A DNA stretch of 64,000 nucleotides from contig NC_066580.1 in NCBI RefSeq assembly GCF_024323335.1, positions 440,529,351 to 440,593,350 of the forward strand. The letters are read 5' to 3'. The notes beneath the pieces are model-generated. The model did not search any database and had not been told where the DNA came from. It saw nothing but the letters and a program-made list of their open reading frames with translations. Source of the DNA: Lathyrus oleraceus. Lineage: Eukaryota > Streptophyta > Magnoliopsida > Fabales > Fabaceae. The first letter of the stretch is position 1; the number at the start of each line of letters is the position of its first letter. This document shows positions 21,701-32,992 of the stretch, one piece after another. The position numbers were made by a program, and so were the translations under genes.

Positions 21701-24700
21701 ATAAAAACCAAAGTTCACCTATTTCATGTGCTTAAAACAACCATGGTCATGAAATTCAAAATGGTGCAGTGTGTACAAAGATACATCATGATGAACACAG
21801 AAACCCTAACTCCCTAGCAGCAAAACTCAAAACCGCACACGAGCAAAATTGGATAAAAATAGGCATTCAATCATGTTCAGGGGGTTGAATATAACATTTC
21901 TCATTCACACATTAAGTCATGAAAACCATTCTATCAAGCATTTCGAAAGCAAGTTGCTAACCTGAACAGGGCAATGTTGAATGTGATGTTAGAGGTGCTT
22001 TTAATGATGCTAGATGATCCCTTTAGCTCCTTTGATGCTCCAGGAATGTAATGCCTTTGAGAATTTGCCTTAAAACCTCCTCAACTGTTCTAGCCAATTC
22101 AAGTTGCAAGTGTGAAAACTTGAGATTTGGATATGATGATTTAATGATTACAGATGGGATTTTCTGCCTATAGTAGCTTCTACATGTTATATGGAAGGTG
22201 TTTGAATGGATGGTTTGCAAGGGACTTGAGGAAAATATGACTTTTGAAAATTTGGATTTTTGAGTAGAAAGTGAGTTTTTGCAAATGGTGAGTTTGTTCT
22301 ATTGGTTTGTTAGCAGTTGGTTTGTGTTGGTAAGGTTCTTTGGAGTTTGGCCAAGTGAAGGCTTTTGGAATATGAGAACATCATGGTTTTCTTGCTGTGT
22401 TATGTTTTGACAGAAAATGAGTTTGTGATGAAGTCATAAGCAAGGCCAAGTTATGTTTGGTTCATGGTGAGTCTTGCAAGTGGGTGTAATGAGTGAATGA
22501 TAGTGAAAAGGCAAATGGCTAGGTTTTGTTTGGAAAATGCAAGTGGGGGCAAGGCTGGTCTGTAGCTGCCACTGTCTTTTGTTGACAGGAAAATGGGAAT
22601 GGCTAAAAGCAGCAAGGTGGTTTTTTAGAGAGTGTATGAAGTTCTTGGTTTGGTATAGTTAGGTTGGCTGCTGTTTGGCAATGATGAGAAATTGAGATGA
22701 ACAAAATGCTATGCTTTAGTTTCTTTGGTTTTGGAACAGGCTTCACACAATGCAATAGGTTAGGTTTTTGAGCAAATGAATGAATGAAATCTCTAGGTTT
22801 CTTGGCTGTCAAAGGTGGTTCAGGTGCCAGGAAAATGAGGTTTGGGCATGCTTTGGTCCTTAGGGTTTTTTACAGAAAGTTTGAAATGCCAAAGGGGCAA
22901 GGTCAAACACAGGTTTTGTAGGATGAGTGCTTTTTCTGCAATGTGTTTTTGAGAGGGGGAGTAGTATGCTGCTGCTATTTATGACAGGAAATGGTGAGGA
23001 AAATGGTATGCTGCTGCTGATTGTATGTTGTTGTTTTGACAGCCAATGATAAAAACTCAAGCAAGCAAAGATGAGGTGGGAGAAATGAGTGAGAAGTGTT
23101 TGGTTTGATGTGTTTGTGGCTTGTAGCAGGAAATCATGCCCCTTTGTTTTTTTGACAGCAAAAACACAAATGGCCAGGTAAGTTATTTGGAAACTTATGA
23201 CAGAAAAAATGAAAAAAAGGCATAAGATGTGTTTTTTTCAGCCAAAGTGAGAGAATCAGTTCTGTTGTTTTGTTTTTAGGTTGTGTTAGGTTGGCCTTTG
23301 TTTTGGACAGATGAGGTGAGGTGCAAGATAGCAGGGCAAGGCAAGGTTTGTGACCTGTCTTGTGGTTTGGACAATTTTAGAAAATGCAAGGCCAGGTCCA
23401 AGAACCTTTGGTTGGTCTGCTGCTAGGATTTTGTGGTGTGGCAGAAAAATGAACAAGATTGGTCTCTGCAGTACCAAGCATAGCCATGAAAGATGGAGTT
23501 TTTAACAGTTTTCCAACAGTGCCAAATGAGAGGGAAATCAAGATTTTGGCCTCAGTCAGCTTGTTTTTGTCTGCTAATGGTCTTGTTATGGCAGGGAAAT
23601 GGTGCAGTTTTTTTTAGACAATGCAAGGCAAGGTTTGGCATAATGCAAGTGAGTTTATTTTTTATGAACCAGGTTGCTGTTGTCTACCAAGGGCAGGAAA
23701 AATGATGCAGGATCTTTTCATGACAGGGGTGTGGTGCCTTTTTTGCTGGTTTGGAGATTTAGTTATTTTGTGGCAGGGCTGTTTGTTCTATGTGTGTGTG
23801 TATGACAGAAAATGATGCAGTGGCCAAGTGAGGTTTTTGAAGTTTGGACAGGAAAGGTTAAGAGACAAGTAGCAGGGTCAGTTGAGAGAGTGAGCCATCA
23901 TCTCAAAATGAAGTGTTGCTATGCAATGTGTTGGAACTGTAGGGTTTTTTGGCAGAATTTCCAAAGGCAAATAGCAGGTTGTGTTATCTTGGCAAATGAC
24001 AGAAAAGTGAGGTTTTTTGGTTAAGTTAGGTCATGTTGGTTATTTTGAAAGTTATGTGTTTTGACAGCAAAAATCCAATGCTCATAGCAAGATCCCTTGC
24101 TTCTTGAGTTTGGACAGGGAATCTTTGAGATGCAAGCAGTCAGGTGAGGGCAAGGTTGTTAGCAAGTTCTTTTTCTTGAGGGATGGCTAAGGGTGTGTGT
24201 AAGTTTGAGAATCACCATCCAAAGAAAATGAAATGCTGTTGTTGGTTTTATGACAGGAAAAATGGTGCTTCAACTTTGCTGTCCTATGTTGCTTTGTGGT
24301 GTTAACTGTGTTTCAAAAGTGACAGCAAAAAGATAAAAAGAAAACCCTGCTGTTTTGTTGCTGGCTCTGCAATGTGTTTTTTTCTTTTGAGTTTTACAGG
24401 TTTTTACTTCAGAAAATGGCCAAGGGTGAGTGTTGAATGAGTGAAGTCTATATCTTTTTTCTCTGCTGTGCTGCTGCTATGTGTTTTTCTCATGACATGA
24501 AAATCCTCTTTCCAAAACCTGCTATTGGCTGTTGTTTTTGGTGTCATGCCCATGCTGCTACCAGTCACAGCACATTAAAGCCTTGGTCTGCTATGAGCAG
24601 TACCAGACATGGCAAGGCCCATGCTTTTGGGTGCTTTTGACAGCTCCTTTGGAAAAAGAAAGGCCAAAGTGTTTTTTAGCTTCCCTCCATTTCTGTTGGT

Positions 24701-26120
24701 CTTGCTGCTAGTAATGTATCCAAACAATGACAGAAAGAATGCTGCACCATTGCCACTAGATCTGCTGTTGCAAGTACAAGGTATGGTTCAACAATTGGAT
24801 GTTTGAAACAATGTCCTTTTTGCCAAAATTCAAGTGAGCAAGCATGGCTATGTGTACTTGTTGGTGTATGGCTGCATGATGAGGTTTCAACATGACAGAA
24901 AAATGGCTTGCTAACTTCTGTTTTGAGAGTACAAACCATGGTATGGTGGATGCATAAACAAGTATGGTGCAAGTATGGTCAAAGGGTACTTTTCTTGTAA
25001 TTCAAGCAAACAAACAAGATTCACATGTTCTGCATAATTTGGCTTTGCAAACACACTTAAAATGATATTTATGAGCTGTTCCAATTGGCCAAATGTTGAA
25101 AAAATGCTTGAGTCAAAAAGTCAACTCTTGGTCAAACTTTGAATTTAAATGAAAAAGGTCCAAAAATGCCATTTTGATTGGTAAGGTTTTAGGTCATGAA
25201 ATTTATATTTTTGGAAAGAGGATGAAAAATGTGGTTTGTAGGAAAAAACCCCACCAAATTTGGCCAAACGGTTTGGGAGATATGGCCCTTTGAAGTTCAA
25301 GATTTTCTAAAATCGATTCGATCATAACTTGCCAACCATACATGGGAATTGAGAGTTCTAGGACTTTTTGGAAATGGGAGAACAAGATCTTCAACTTTCA
25401 TGTTGGGCAAAAATTCATTTGAGGCTTTTATCACAATGTAAGTTTGAGGATCAAAACTTTCCATTTTTGGTAAGTTTCAGTTACAGGCCCAGTTTCCACT
25501 TTGGGAAATTGTTGATCTGGCTTCAAATTCTTCCATGATGGTGTTTGGCATGATATATGATGACTATTTGGACATGAATGAACTCTCACAAACCGATTCC
25601 AATCATCCAATCACTGATTAAATGGACAGTTGACCAACAGTTGACTTTTAGGGTTTCTGACTGATTGTGCATTGACTGATGACTTCCAAACCCTAATTCC
25701 TTGAGAATTTGACTTCAAATGATGTCCCAAGTTGATTGAACTCTGGATTATTGACCATGGTGCCCAAATTCCACAAGCATGACCACCATCCACTACTTTG
25801 ACTGACAGTTGACCTTTTAGGGTTTTTGACTGTCTGTGTATGAACTGCTGACCTCTGAGCCCTCAACCCTTGACCAAAATACTTCAAATAGACCTCCAAG
25901 CCATGTGAACTTGTTGGACAAAACCTAGGGCATTGGTTCAATGAGAAATTCCTTTGCTTGCTTGGTTGACTGATCAGGAGATAGGTTTGACCTAATTCCT
26001 TGACTGTCTTGCACTTGAGGCAACTGGGAATAATGCAAATGCTATGCAATGGATCATGATATGCTATGACCTAATATGAAAATGTATGTATAATGGTAGG
26101 TGCAAATTTGAGGTGCTACA
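18739..26120 (-). mobile_element. Ogre-like 5' LTR (sense), 7,382 bp
   Basis: Partner of 3211-10589 with the same termini and inner repeats: 75-bp repeats at 19225-19371, stem repeats at 19805-19933, tRNA-like module at 21473-21540 and W-box cluster at 25628-26007. The few differences imply a very recent insertion. Transcription in element sense runs leftwards from this LTR. No protein gene is seen; the many short ORFs are duplicated by the LTR pair and show no known similarity. Confidence 0.95.
21473..21540 (-). promoter_or_regulatory. tRNA-like A/B-box module, second LTR copy
   Basis: Same sequence as 5945-6012, in the sense 5' LTR. If Pol III-active, transcripts would start within the LTR in the element's sense direction. 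Confidence 0.5.
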
Positions 26121-26125
26121 GTACC
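26121..26125. repeat. Target-site duplication GTACC, right copy
   Basis: Matches 3206-3210. The Tekay-like LTR resumes just after it. Confidence 0.95.
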
Positions 26126-27549
26126 GACTACTCTTGAACATATAGTTCAAGCTCACCGTCCAAATCCAGGCACGGCTACCAAGCCCACTAGTCCCACTCA
26201 TTTGAGACCTAGTGACTCACTCACTAATTCCTCACCATGGGAATTAGCTACCACCCCAATTGGGCCATGCTATGCACGCTAATCACCTAGCATGCAAACA
26301 TCAACAACAGTCCAATGACTAACTCACTAATTCCTCACCATGGGAATTAGCTACCACCATAAAGGCCACAATATGCATGCTAATCACCTAGCAATGCAAC
26401 ATCACAACAATAATCCACAATGGACCGATGCTCACTCTCTAAGCCATAAAACAGTCCATTCACAACACATGCATAACATACACATTCACAACATTATGCA
26501 TACTATCATACATTATCAACGCATGTATCAACACATCATATCATGTCAAATAATTAAACACAGTTTTAGCACACTCTACTAATACCTATACTGCTCAAAA
26601 TAGCGGGAATTAATCCCTATTACATCATACGCCACTATAGGCCAAACATCAATTATGTACACAACATTAAAATATCAATTTTCTCACTTTTCAACAGTGT
26701 TAACCGGTTAACGCCCTGGGTTAACCGGTTAACGCAGCACAAACACGCTTCCTGCCCAAAACTTAACAGTGTTAACCGGTTAACGCCCTGGGTTAACCGG
26801 TTAACGCAGCACAAACAGCAATATCTCAGCAATCCCAACAGTGTTAACCGGTTAACACCCTGGGTTAACCGGTTAACGCAGACAAAACAACAATTATTCA
26901 AAATACATAACAGTGTTAACCGGTTAACACCCTGGGTTAACCGGTTAACGCAAGACAGAAGCTGTTCCTGCGCTAACACAAAGCAGAATGCAGAATTCTC
27001 CGCATTTTCCGCCGTTGGAGGACTTCCGGACCTCCGATTCCAATTCCGTAAAAAGCTATACGTTCGGGAAAACAGGACTCACACAATTACGGATTCAATT
27101 ACAGTTTTTAACACAGTTTATCCAACGTAATTTTCAGCATTCCCAATCCCAATTAGGGTCAATTCAACGGTTTATCACTACCCATTACATGCTAACCCAT
27201 AATACCCATTAAACGACGATAAACCCCCCTTACCTGAGTTAATCCGGCAATCTCTAAGCTCCAAGCTCTTCTCTTCTCCAACCTTTGCTCTCTGGTTCTT
27301 CCTCTTTGCCCCTTTCTCCTCTTCTCTGCAGCTTCTCAGTTTTCACGTAAAACCCTTTTACAAAAATGAAAACTCTTTTTCCTTATTCCAACATATATAT
27401 ATTTTCCAATTTATATTATTATTCCAATAATAATAATAATTCAATAATTCCAAAAATAATAATAATAATAATCCAATTATCTAATTAAATTAATAAATAT
27501 ATTATTAACTTAATTTAAATAATTATCATATTATTATCGGGGTGTTACA
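26126..27549 (-). mobile_element. Tekay-like 5' LTR, outer (sense 5') segment
   Basis: Continues the LTR cut at 3210 and ends at 27549 with TGTAACACCCC in sense, matching the inverted terminus at 2584. It holds an eight-palindrome array (listed separately), a duplicated TTCCTCACCATGGGAATTAGC stretch near 26230 and 26330, and an AT-rich ATAAT tract (27400-27540). Sequence past 27550 is the copia target, cut inside the codons of its YVDD motif. The expected target duplication is TCATC at 27550-27554; the partner copy is outside the window. Confidence 0.85.
26693..26953. repeat. Four 72-bp units, each with two 14-bp palindromes GTTAACCGGTTAAC
   Basis: Palindromes lie at 26699-26712, 26720-26733, 26771-26784, 26792-26805, 26843-26856, 26864-26877, 26915-26928 and 26936-26949. 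All eight are perfect. Within a unit the pair is separated by exactly 7 bases (21 bp centre to centre, two helical turns). Units repeat at exactly 72 bp although the linkers between them have diverged almost completely. This pattern suggests selection on the palindromes and their phasing, for example as protein-binding sites. The same module appears at 31100-31282. Confidence 0.95.
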
Positions 27550-29102
27550 TCATCTACATATAATACCAGGAACACGATCATGCTCCCACTAACCTTCTTG
27601 TAGACACAAGGCTCATCTTCGTTCTTGATGAATCCATATTGTTTTACTGTTTCATCAAAACGAAGATTCCAGCTTCTGGAAGCTTGCTTCAATCCATAGA
27701 TTGACCTTTGTAACTTACATATCTTTTGGGCTTCTTCTGGTATGTCAAATCCTTCAGGTTGTGTCATGTACACATCCTCAAGAAGATTCCCATTAAGGAA
27801 AGCAGTTTTGACATCCATTTGCCATATTTCATAATCATGATATGCAACGATAGCAAGTAAAATCCGAACAGATTTAAGCATTGCAACTGGTGAAAAGGTT
27901 TCATCATAGTCAACCCCATGAATTTGTTTATATCCTTTTGCAACCAGTCTTGCCTTATAGGTATGTACCTTCCCATCCATGTCAGTCTTCCTTTTGAAGA
28001 CCCACTTGCATCCTATAGGGTTAACTCCTACAGGAGGCTCTACCAAGGTCCAAACTTGGTTTGTGTACATGGAATCCATTTCAGATTTCATGGCTTCTAG
28101 CCACTTCTCAGACTCGGGACCAGTTATGGCCTCTTGGTAGGTCACAGGCTCATCTTGGTCCATGAGTAATACATCACCTTGATCAGTTATGAGATATCCA
28201 TATCTCTCAGGTATGTGACGTATCCTGCTTGACCTACGCTGGTCTTGTTCTACTTGAGCAGGTTGCTCTTCCACAACTATTTGTGTTTCCTGATCTAATT
28301 CCTCCATAGGTGTATCGATGATTTGTGATTCTTGAATTTCTTCAAGCTCTACTTTCCTCCCACTAATTCCTTTGGAAATAAAATCATTTTCTAGGAAAAC
28401 TCCAGTTCGAGCGACAAACACTTTTCCCTCAGAAGGATTGTAGAAGTAATACCCTCTTGTTTCTTTAGGATACCCCACAAATAAGCATTTGTCAGATTTG
28501 GGCTCAAGCTTAGTTGAAATTTGTCGTTTCACATAAACTTCGCAACCCCAAATCTTCATGTAAGACATATGTGGTTTCTTACCACTCCATATCTCATATG
28601 GTGTCTTCTCAACCTTTTTGGATGGAACACGGATAAGTGTGTAAGCTGCTGTCAGTGCATGTCCCCAAAAGGAGTTTGGAAGATCGGCGTGACTCATCAT
28701 GGATCGGACCATGTCTAACAGGGTTCGATTCCTTCTCTCAGATACACCATTCCATTGGGGTGTTCCAGGAGGAGTGAGTTGAGATAGGATCCCACACTCT
28801 TTCAGATGGTCATCAAACTCTAGGCTTAAATACTCACCACCTTGATCTGATCGAAGAGTTTTAATATTCTTACCTAGTTGGTTTTGTACTTCATTCTTGA
28901 ATTCCTTGAACTTTTCAAAGGACTCTGATTTGTGTTTCATTAAATACACATAACCATATCTACTAAAATCATCAGTGAATGTGATGAAGTACTGAAAACC
29001 TCCTCTGGCTGGTATGTTCAGTGGTCCACATACATCAGTATGTATGAGGGCCAAAAGATCATCAGCTCTTTCACCTTTTCCTGTGAATGGAGATTTTGTC
29101 AT
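27550..29102 (-). pseudogene. copia integrase and reverse transcriptase, 3'-truncated
   Basis: An open frame of about 520 codons that starts within the integrase core. The DDE triad is intact (Asp23, Asp86, Glu122; spacing 62 and 35). After the integrase tail come the RT blocks NPIGCKWVFKRK, KARLVAKGYKQ, QMDVKTAFLNGNL, SIYGLKQASRSWN and LYVDDV. Just after YVDD the frame runs into the Tekay-like LTR and stops. At its start, protease and the integrase zinc (HHCC) domain are missing because gag is joined directly to MTKSPFTGKG by a deletion near 29085-29102. Confidence 0.9.
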
Positions 29103-29860
29103 CTTCCAAGTACTTTGGACAGTTTCTCTTCCAGTGTCCGGTCTTACCGCAATGGAAGCAGGTGCTTGCCTTTGCTATGCCTCCACTAGGCTTCAAAGCA
29201 GCAACAGTGGGTCTGGGTTTGGCAACTTCCTTGCCTTTCCCTTTATCACCCTGCTTGATGGGCCTTTTGTTTTGTCTCTCTCCATTTCCGATCATCAGAA
29301 TGGACTTCCCTTTTGACTTCAGGTTTTGCTCAGCAGTTCTTAACATGCTTAGCAGTTCAGGAAGTGATTTGTCCATATCATTCATTTTGAAATTTAGGAT
29401 AAATTGACTGAATCCATCTGACAACGATTGCAAGATCAAATCAGTCGCAAGTTCCCTTCCGAGGGGAAAACCCAACCTTTCAAGGTTTTCCACGTACCCA
29501 ATCATCTTGAGCACATGGGGACCTACAGGGGCTCCCTCAGCTAACTTGCCTTGAAAAAGGACTTTTGAAACTTCAAACCTTTAATGCCTTGCTTTCTCTT
29601 GATAGAGCATCTTCAGGTGTTCGATCATATCAAACGCTGTCATGTTCTCATGTTGCTTTTGCAACTCTGAGTTCATGACATCCAGCATGAGACAAGCAGT
29701 TTCATTGGCATCATCGACATGCTTCTTGTAAGCATCTCTTTCTGCCTTAGGTGCAGAACTAGGAGGTTCCTCTTCAGGAACAGGTGTCTCCAAGACATAC
29801 ATCTTTCTATTATGTTTGAGGACAATCCTCATGTTTCGGTGCCAATCCAGAAATTTGTCC
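29071..29860 (-). pseudogene. copia Gag, broken by one stop and frameshifts
   Basis: Two open pieces (29581-29832 and 29071-29514) lie in one gag with a TAA between them (at 29581-29583, where the family has a charged residue). The N-terminus near 29850 (LEKDKLSGTNF...) loses frame by one base before the WHRNMRIVLKHN block. The second piece ends in a CCHC knuckle, CFHCGKTGHWKRNC. Normal order would continue into protease; here a deletion fuses the knuckle region to integrase out of frame, so no complete polyprotein is possible. Confidence 0.85.
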
Positions 29861-30230
29861 CAGACAATTTATCCTTCTCAAGGATTGATCGCAAAATGTT
29901 TGTTAGATGTGTTTGTTGAGATTAATGAAAATATAAGTATCATTGATATATTTAATTAGGCCTTTAATTAAATATGCTCCCACTATTTTACTCAAAACAA
30001 ATGACCCTCATCATTTGACTTAGAAAATCTCGTTGGAAGATTTTCTAGTGGGTCGAGATCCATATTTCACTTTGTTCTAAGTCCACGTAGGCGGATTACA
30101 CAAAACTAGGTTATTTAGGTAGGAACTCCTTCCAATTGTATCTCATACAACTCTCGAATATTTTAGTTGGGTGAATAACTCCTTATTCCAATCCATCCTA
30201 TGGATCATTCCCAACTCTTGCTTCTAAACA

Positions 30231-30560
30231 TATATAATATTATCATAATTAAGTTTGACCCATTGTTTTAGCAGTTGGATATTACAATTATCCCATCGCA
30301 CCTTACTAATATAGAACATGCACCTCGCGTAGGCGAAACTTAAATTATCCGATACCAGTCTTGATGAGTGCTAAAACTTGGAAAGAAAACATATATAATA
30401 TTATTATAATTTGTTTAGTTAAGTTTGACCCATTGTTTTAACAATTGGATATTACAATTATCCCATCGCACCTTACTAATATAGAACATGCACCTCGCGT
30501 AGGCGAAACCTACATTATCCGATACTAGTCTTGATGAGTGTTAAAACTTGGAAAGCATAA
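30231..30560. repeat. Tandem duplication of about 160 bp in the copia leader
   Basis: The stretch containing GTTTGACCCATTGTTTTA and CATGCACCTCGCGTAGGCGA occurs twice (about 30231-30393 and 30394-30560) with a few substitutions. It lies between primer site and gag. No ORF. Confidence 0.85.
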
Positions 30561-31092
30561 ACTTAATATTTAATTTGAGGGGATTTGCAATTATTCTGAT
30601 CTCACCGGCTTATTTATCATATAAATCGTCTCTCACATGCATCAACATACATTCACATGCATCAACATACATATATAATGAAACAGTTATGGCCCCTAGC
30701 GCAATTGTTCTCCCAAGCCAATGAGAGAACCTAAGCTAACCTAATAACGATCTAAGCTTCTCCAAGCAAGATCTTCAAGGTTGTCCTCCTTTGGCACTAA
30801 CCTCTTTGATTTCTTCATAACATTACATTACATAAAGAAACTCATTTTACACACGAGGGAGTGAGATGAGAAAAGAAGTTACATTGAGAGATTAAAAGAG
30901 AGGCACGACACGCAGGTCGTATTTTAAAACCCAAAACAAAATAAAGGAAAACTAAGGCCATAACCGATCACCACAAGACAATAATAAACACATTATTATT
31001 ATTATCAATTTTAATTCTTTTAATCAATTAAAACCAAATTAAATCTCGACGACCGATCACATTACGCAGAGTTAGCCGAACGGGTGAATTTT

Positions 31093-31290
31093 GCCTTGCG
31101 TTAACCGGTTAACCATATACGTTAACCGGTTAACACTATTTGAAAATCTGTTCATAATTTTTAGTCTATTCTGCGTTAACCGGTTAACCAAATACGTTAA
31201 CCGATTAACACTGTTGAAAACTGTTAGAAAGCTGTATTCCGTTTCGCGTTAACCGGTTAACCATATGCGTTAACCGGTTAACACTGTTCG
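31093..31290. repeat. Three 73-75-bp units of paired GTTAACCGGTTAAC palindromes in the copia leader
   Basis: Palindromes lie at 31100-31113, 31121-31134, 31175-31188, 31196-31209 (one mismatch), 31248-31261 and 31269-31282. Each pair has a 7-base spacer and units recur at 75 and 73 bp. The core and flanks (AACAGTG on one side, GC on the other) match the Tekay-like LTR array in reverse complement. So in the copia the module runs in element sense, and in the Tekay-like element it runs antisense. Confidence 0.95.
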
Positions 31291-31692
31291 AAAAAGTGTT
31301 TAGAAAGCACAACTCTTGTGCAGTCACAACCCCAATCGCATAACTCTCTGACAACACAACCCTTGTGCCGTCACTAACCCTAATGCACCAATTTCAGACC
31401 GTCAAACACATCTCGATTGTTGATTCAGTATGATTGATCAACACGTCATTGCTTCACCATACTAATGTCGGATCAAGAAGCAAACGACCATTGATCGCTC
31501 AAAGGAAAACAATCATTGAGTGTTTGAATGAACGAAACAAGAACACTATATCATATATAATGTATTTTGCATCAGGATTACTTATATCATATATATAACT
31601 TGATCGATCTCAATTTAAACTTTGATTCATTCTGTCTTTAATCGTATTAATACAGAAAATAAACAGTTATCAGATTCATGGTTTCGTAAGTG

Positions 31693-31704
31693 GCTCTGAT
31701 ACCA
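31693..31704 (-). other. Primer-binding site of the copia element
   Basis: The minus strand reads TGGTATCAGAGC (initiator tRNA-Met type), one base from the LTR end at 31706. Confidence 0.92.
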
Positions 31705-31705
31705 C

Positions 31706-32992
31706 TGAAGGAGAATGGCGTCCAAGGCGCAGCGTAATTTAAAAATTTCTCCTTTAATGATCCTTACGAATGGGCATGATCAGTGATAGAATCGTTACCT
31801 CTTGTGGCGACCACGAACGTTGAACGATGACAACGCCTCTACTCAGTCCACAGGAACGGATTCCTTCAATCTCAGTGCTAGCTACTACGAATGAAGGCTT
31901 TGAGTGAGAGAGAGAGAGAGAGAGAAACGAAAATGCAATCAAGAGTGACAATGCTTCTACACAAAGGTTCTATTTATAGAACCACTTGTGTGGGCTGCAA
32001 GCTAAAAAGCCCACTTAAGTGTATTTTAGCCCATATCTTATAATATGCCCAAAATCACTTAAGCGTGTGGTACCTTACCATATATCGTATTCCATTTAAG
32101 TGTACCGTACCTTACGGTGTTCCTTAGTTACTCTATCTCTCATCAATCAGTCCTTTGTGTGTGACCCTATAGGTTTTCGCGGCGTTGGCAATTATATTAA
32201 ATCACGTATTTAACATAATAAACAGTGAGCGGTATCTAGAAACACATCACTGCTACCCAAGACACGAAAATGTCATGTGATCTGATAAATCCTTCTGTGA
32301 TAATAATTATGTGTATAATTACCCTTTTGCCCTTATGTCTATATTGAACACAAGGCATAGACCGTGTCATCCCTGTCCAGTTCAATATTGGGCCCATAGA
32401 CATTTATCCTGTTACGCAGGATGGGCAAATTCCATCTAGGTCACTCATGTCCCTTAGCATGCTTTGTGGAGTACCCATCAACTATCTTTATGGTTATCCA
32501 GTGACGGACAACGTTGGATCAGCAATAAAGCACTCGACTCTACATCTAAGGTCCATAGTGGTTTCAGGTCGAAGAGTGGTATACACCATTATCACCATGA
32601 GAATAACTTGTGACACTTTGCATAACTTTCTATATAGTATTCTCATAGCGGGTCAATCCGGTATAAATATTACTCTTAATATTCATACCTATGTTTAAGA
32701 CTTGATAACTCCTTATCTATGATCCATGAGATGTGATCATCAGTCTAATAACATAATAGTCTCCATGCTTTAATGTTATCCCACTTCACAATAAAGCTCG
32801 ACTACGGATACTTTAAGAATAGTGTCCTTATGTTTAATGTGCTCTCATGATTAAGTCACACTTGATACATTAAACGGACTCTCTATTCCAGGGACTTTAT
32901 TAAACAAACATAATAAAGAAAAAGCCTTTTATTGTTAATAAATAATTCGATACAAGTACCAAAAGTATTGGCCTCTAGGGCTTACACCAACA
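31706..32992 (-). mobile_element. copia 5' LTR, 1,287 bp
   Basis: Sense start is TGTTGGTGTAAG at 32992 and sense end CTTCA at 31706. A sense TATAAATA lies at 31971-31978, a likely core promoter, and a (GA)n run at about 31908-31925. Flanking ATTAC (32993-32997) would be the target duplication; its partner is off-window. Confidence 0.88.

Larger units (their letters stand above)
3211..26120 (-). mobile_element. Complete Ogre-like (Tat lineage) element with 7.4-kb LTRs, non-autonomous
   Basis: Bounded by GTACC target duplications and two near-identical LTRs (7,379 and 7,382 bp) around an 8.15-kb interior. The gag-like ORF, the pol remnants and the primer site all read on the minus strand, so the sense 5' LTR is at 18739-26120. 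Sense order: LTR, primer site, about 1.1-kb leader, 430-codon Gag-like ORF, decayed RT, integrase tail remnant, CTGGGGA-rich and tandem-repeat region, polypurine tract, LTR. Tat/Ogre membership rests on the GGCGACTCTGCTGGGGA primer site, the Gag CEFHSGAPGHS motif, the pol remnants and the LTR-end block. A functional pol is absent, so movement must have used enzymes from a relative. Confidence 0.93.
27550..32992 (-). mobile_element. Ty1/copia element (Angela/TAR-like), truncated by the Tekay-like insertion
   Basis: Sense order from the right: LTR (31706-32992), primer site, a long leader of about 1.85 kb, gag remnants, integrase and RT up to the YVDD codons at 27550. The rest of RT, RNase H and the 3' LTR lie left of the window. 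The LTR start TGTTGGTGTAAGCCCTAGAG is a familiar legume copia terminus. Lineage is judged from the SIYGLKQASRSWN RT block and LTR style. Confidence 0.88.

Noticed and set aside
26693..26953. CRISPR-like array
   Set aside because: Regular repeats and variable linkers recall one, but the setting is a plant LTR, the repeats are paired palindromes, and no cas gene is near.
26653..26979. Protein with a VNRLT-type repeat
   Set aside because: The 108-codon ORF is only the translation of the palindrome array within the LTR; period 72 is a multiple of three, so the frame stays open by itself.
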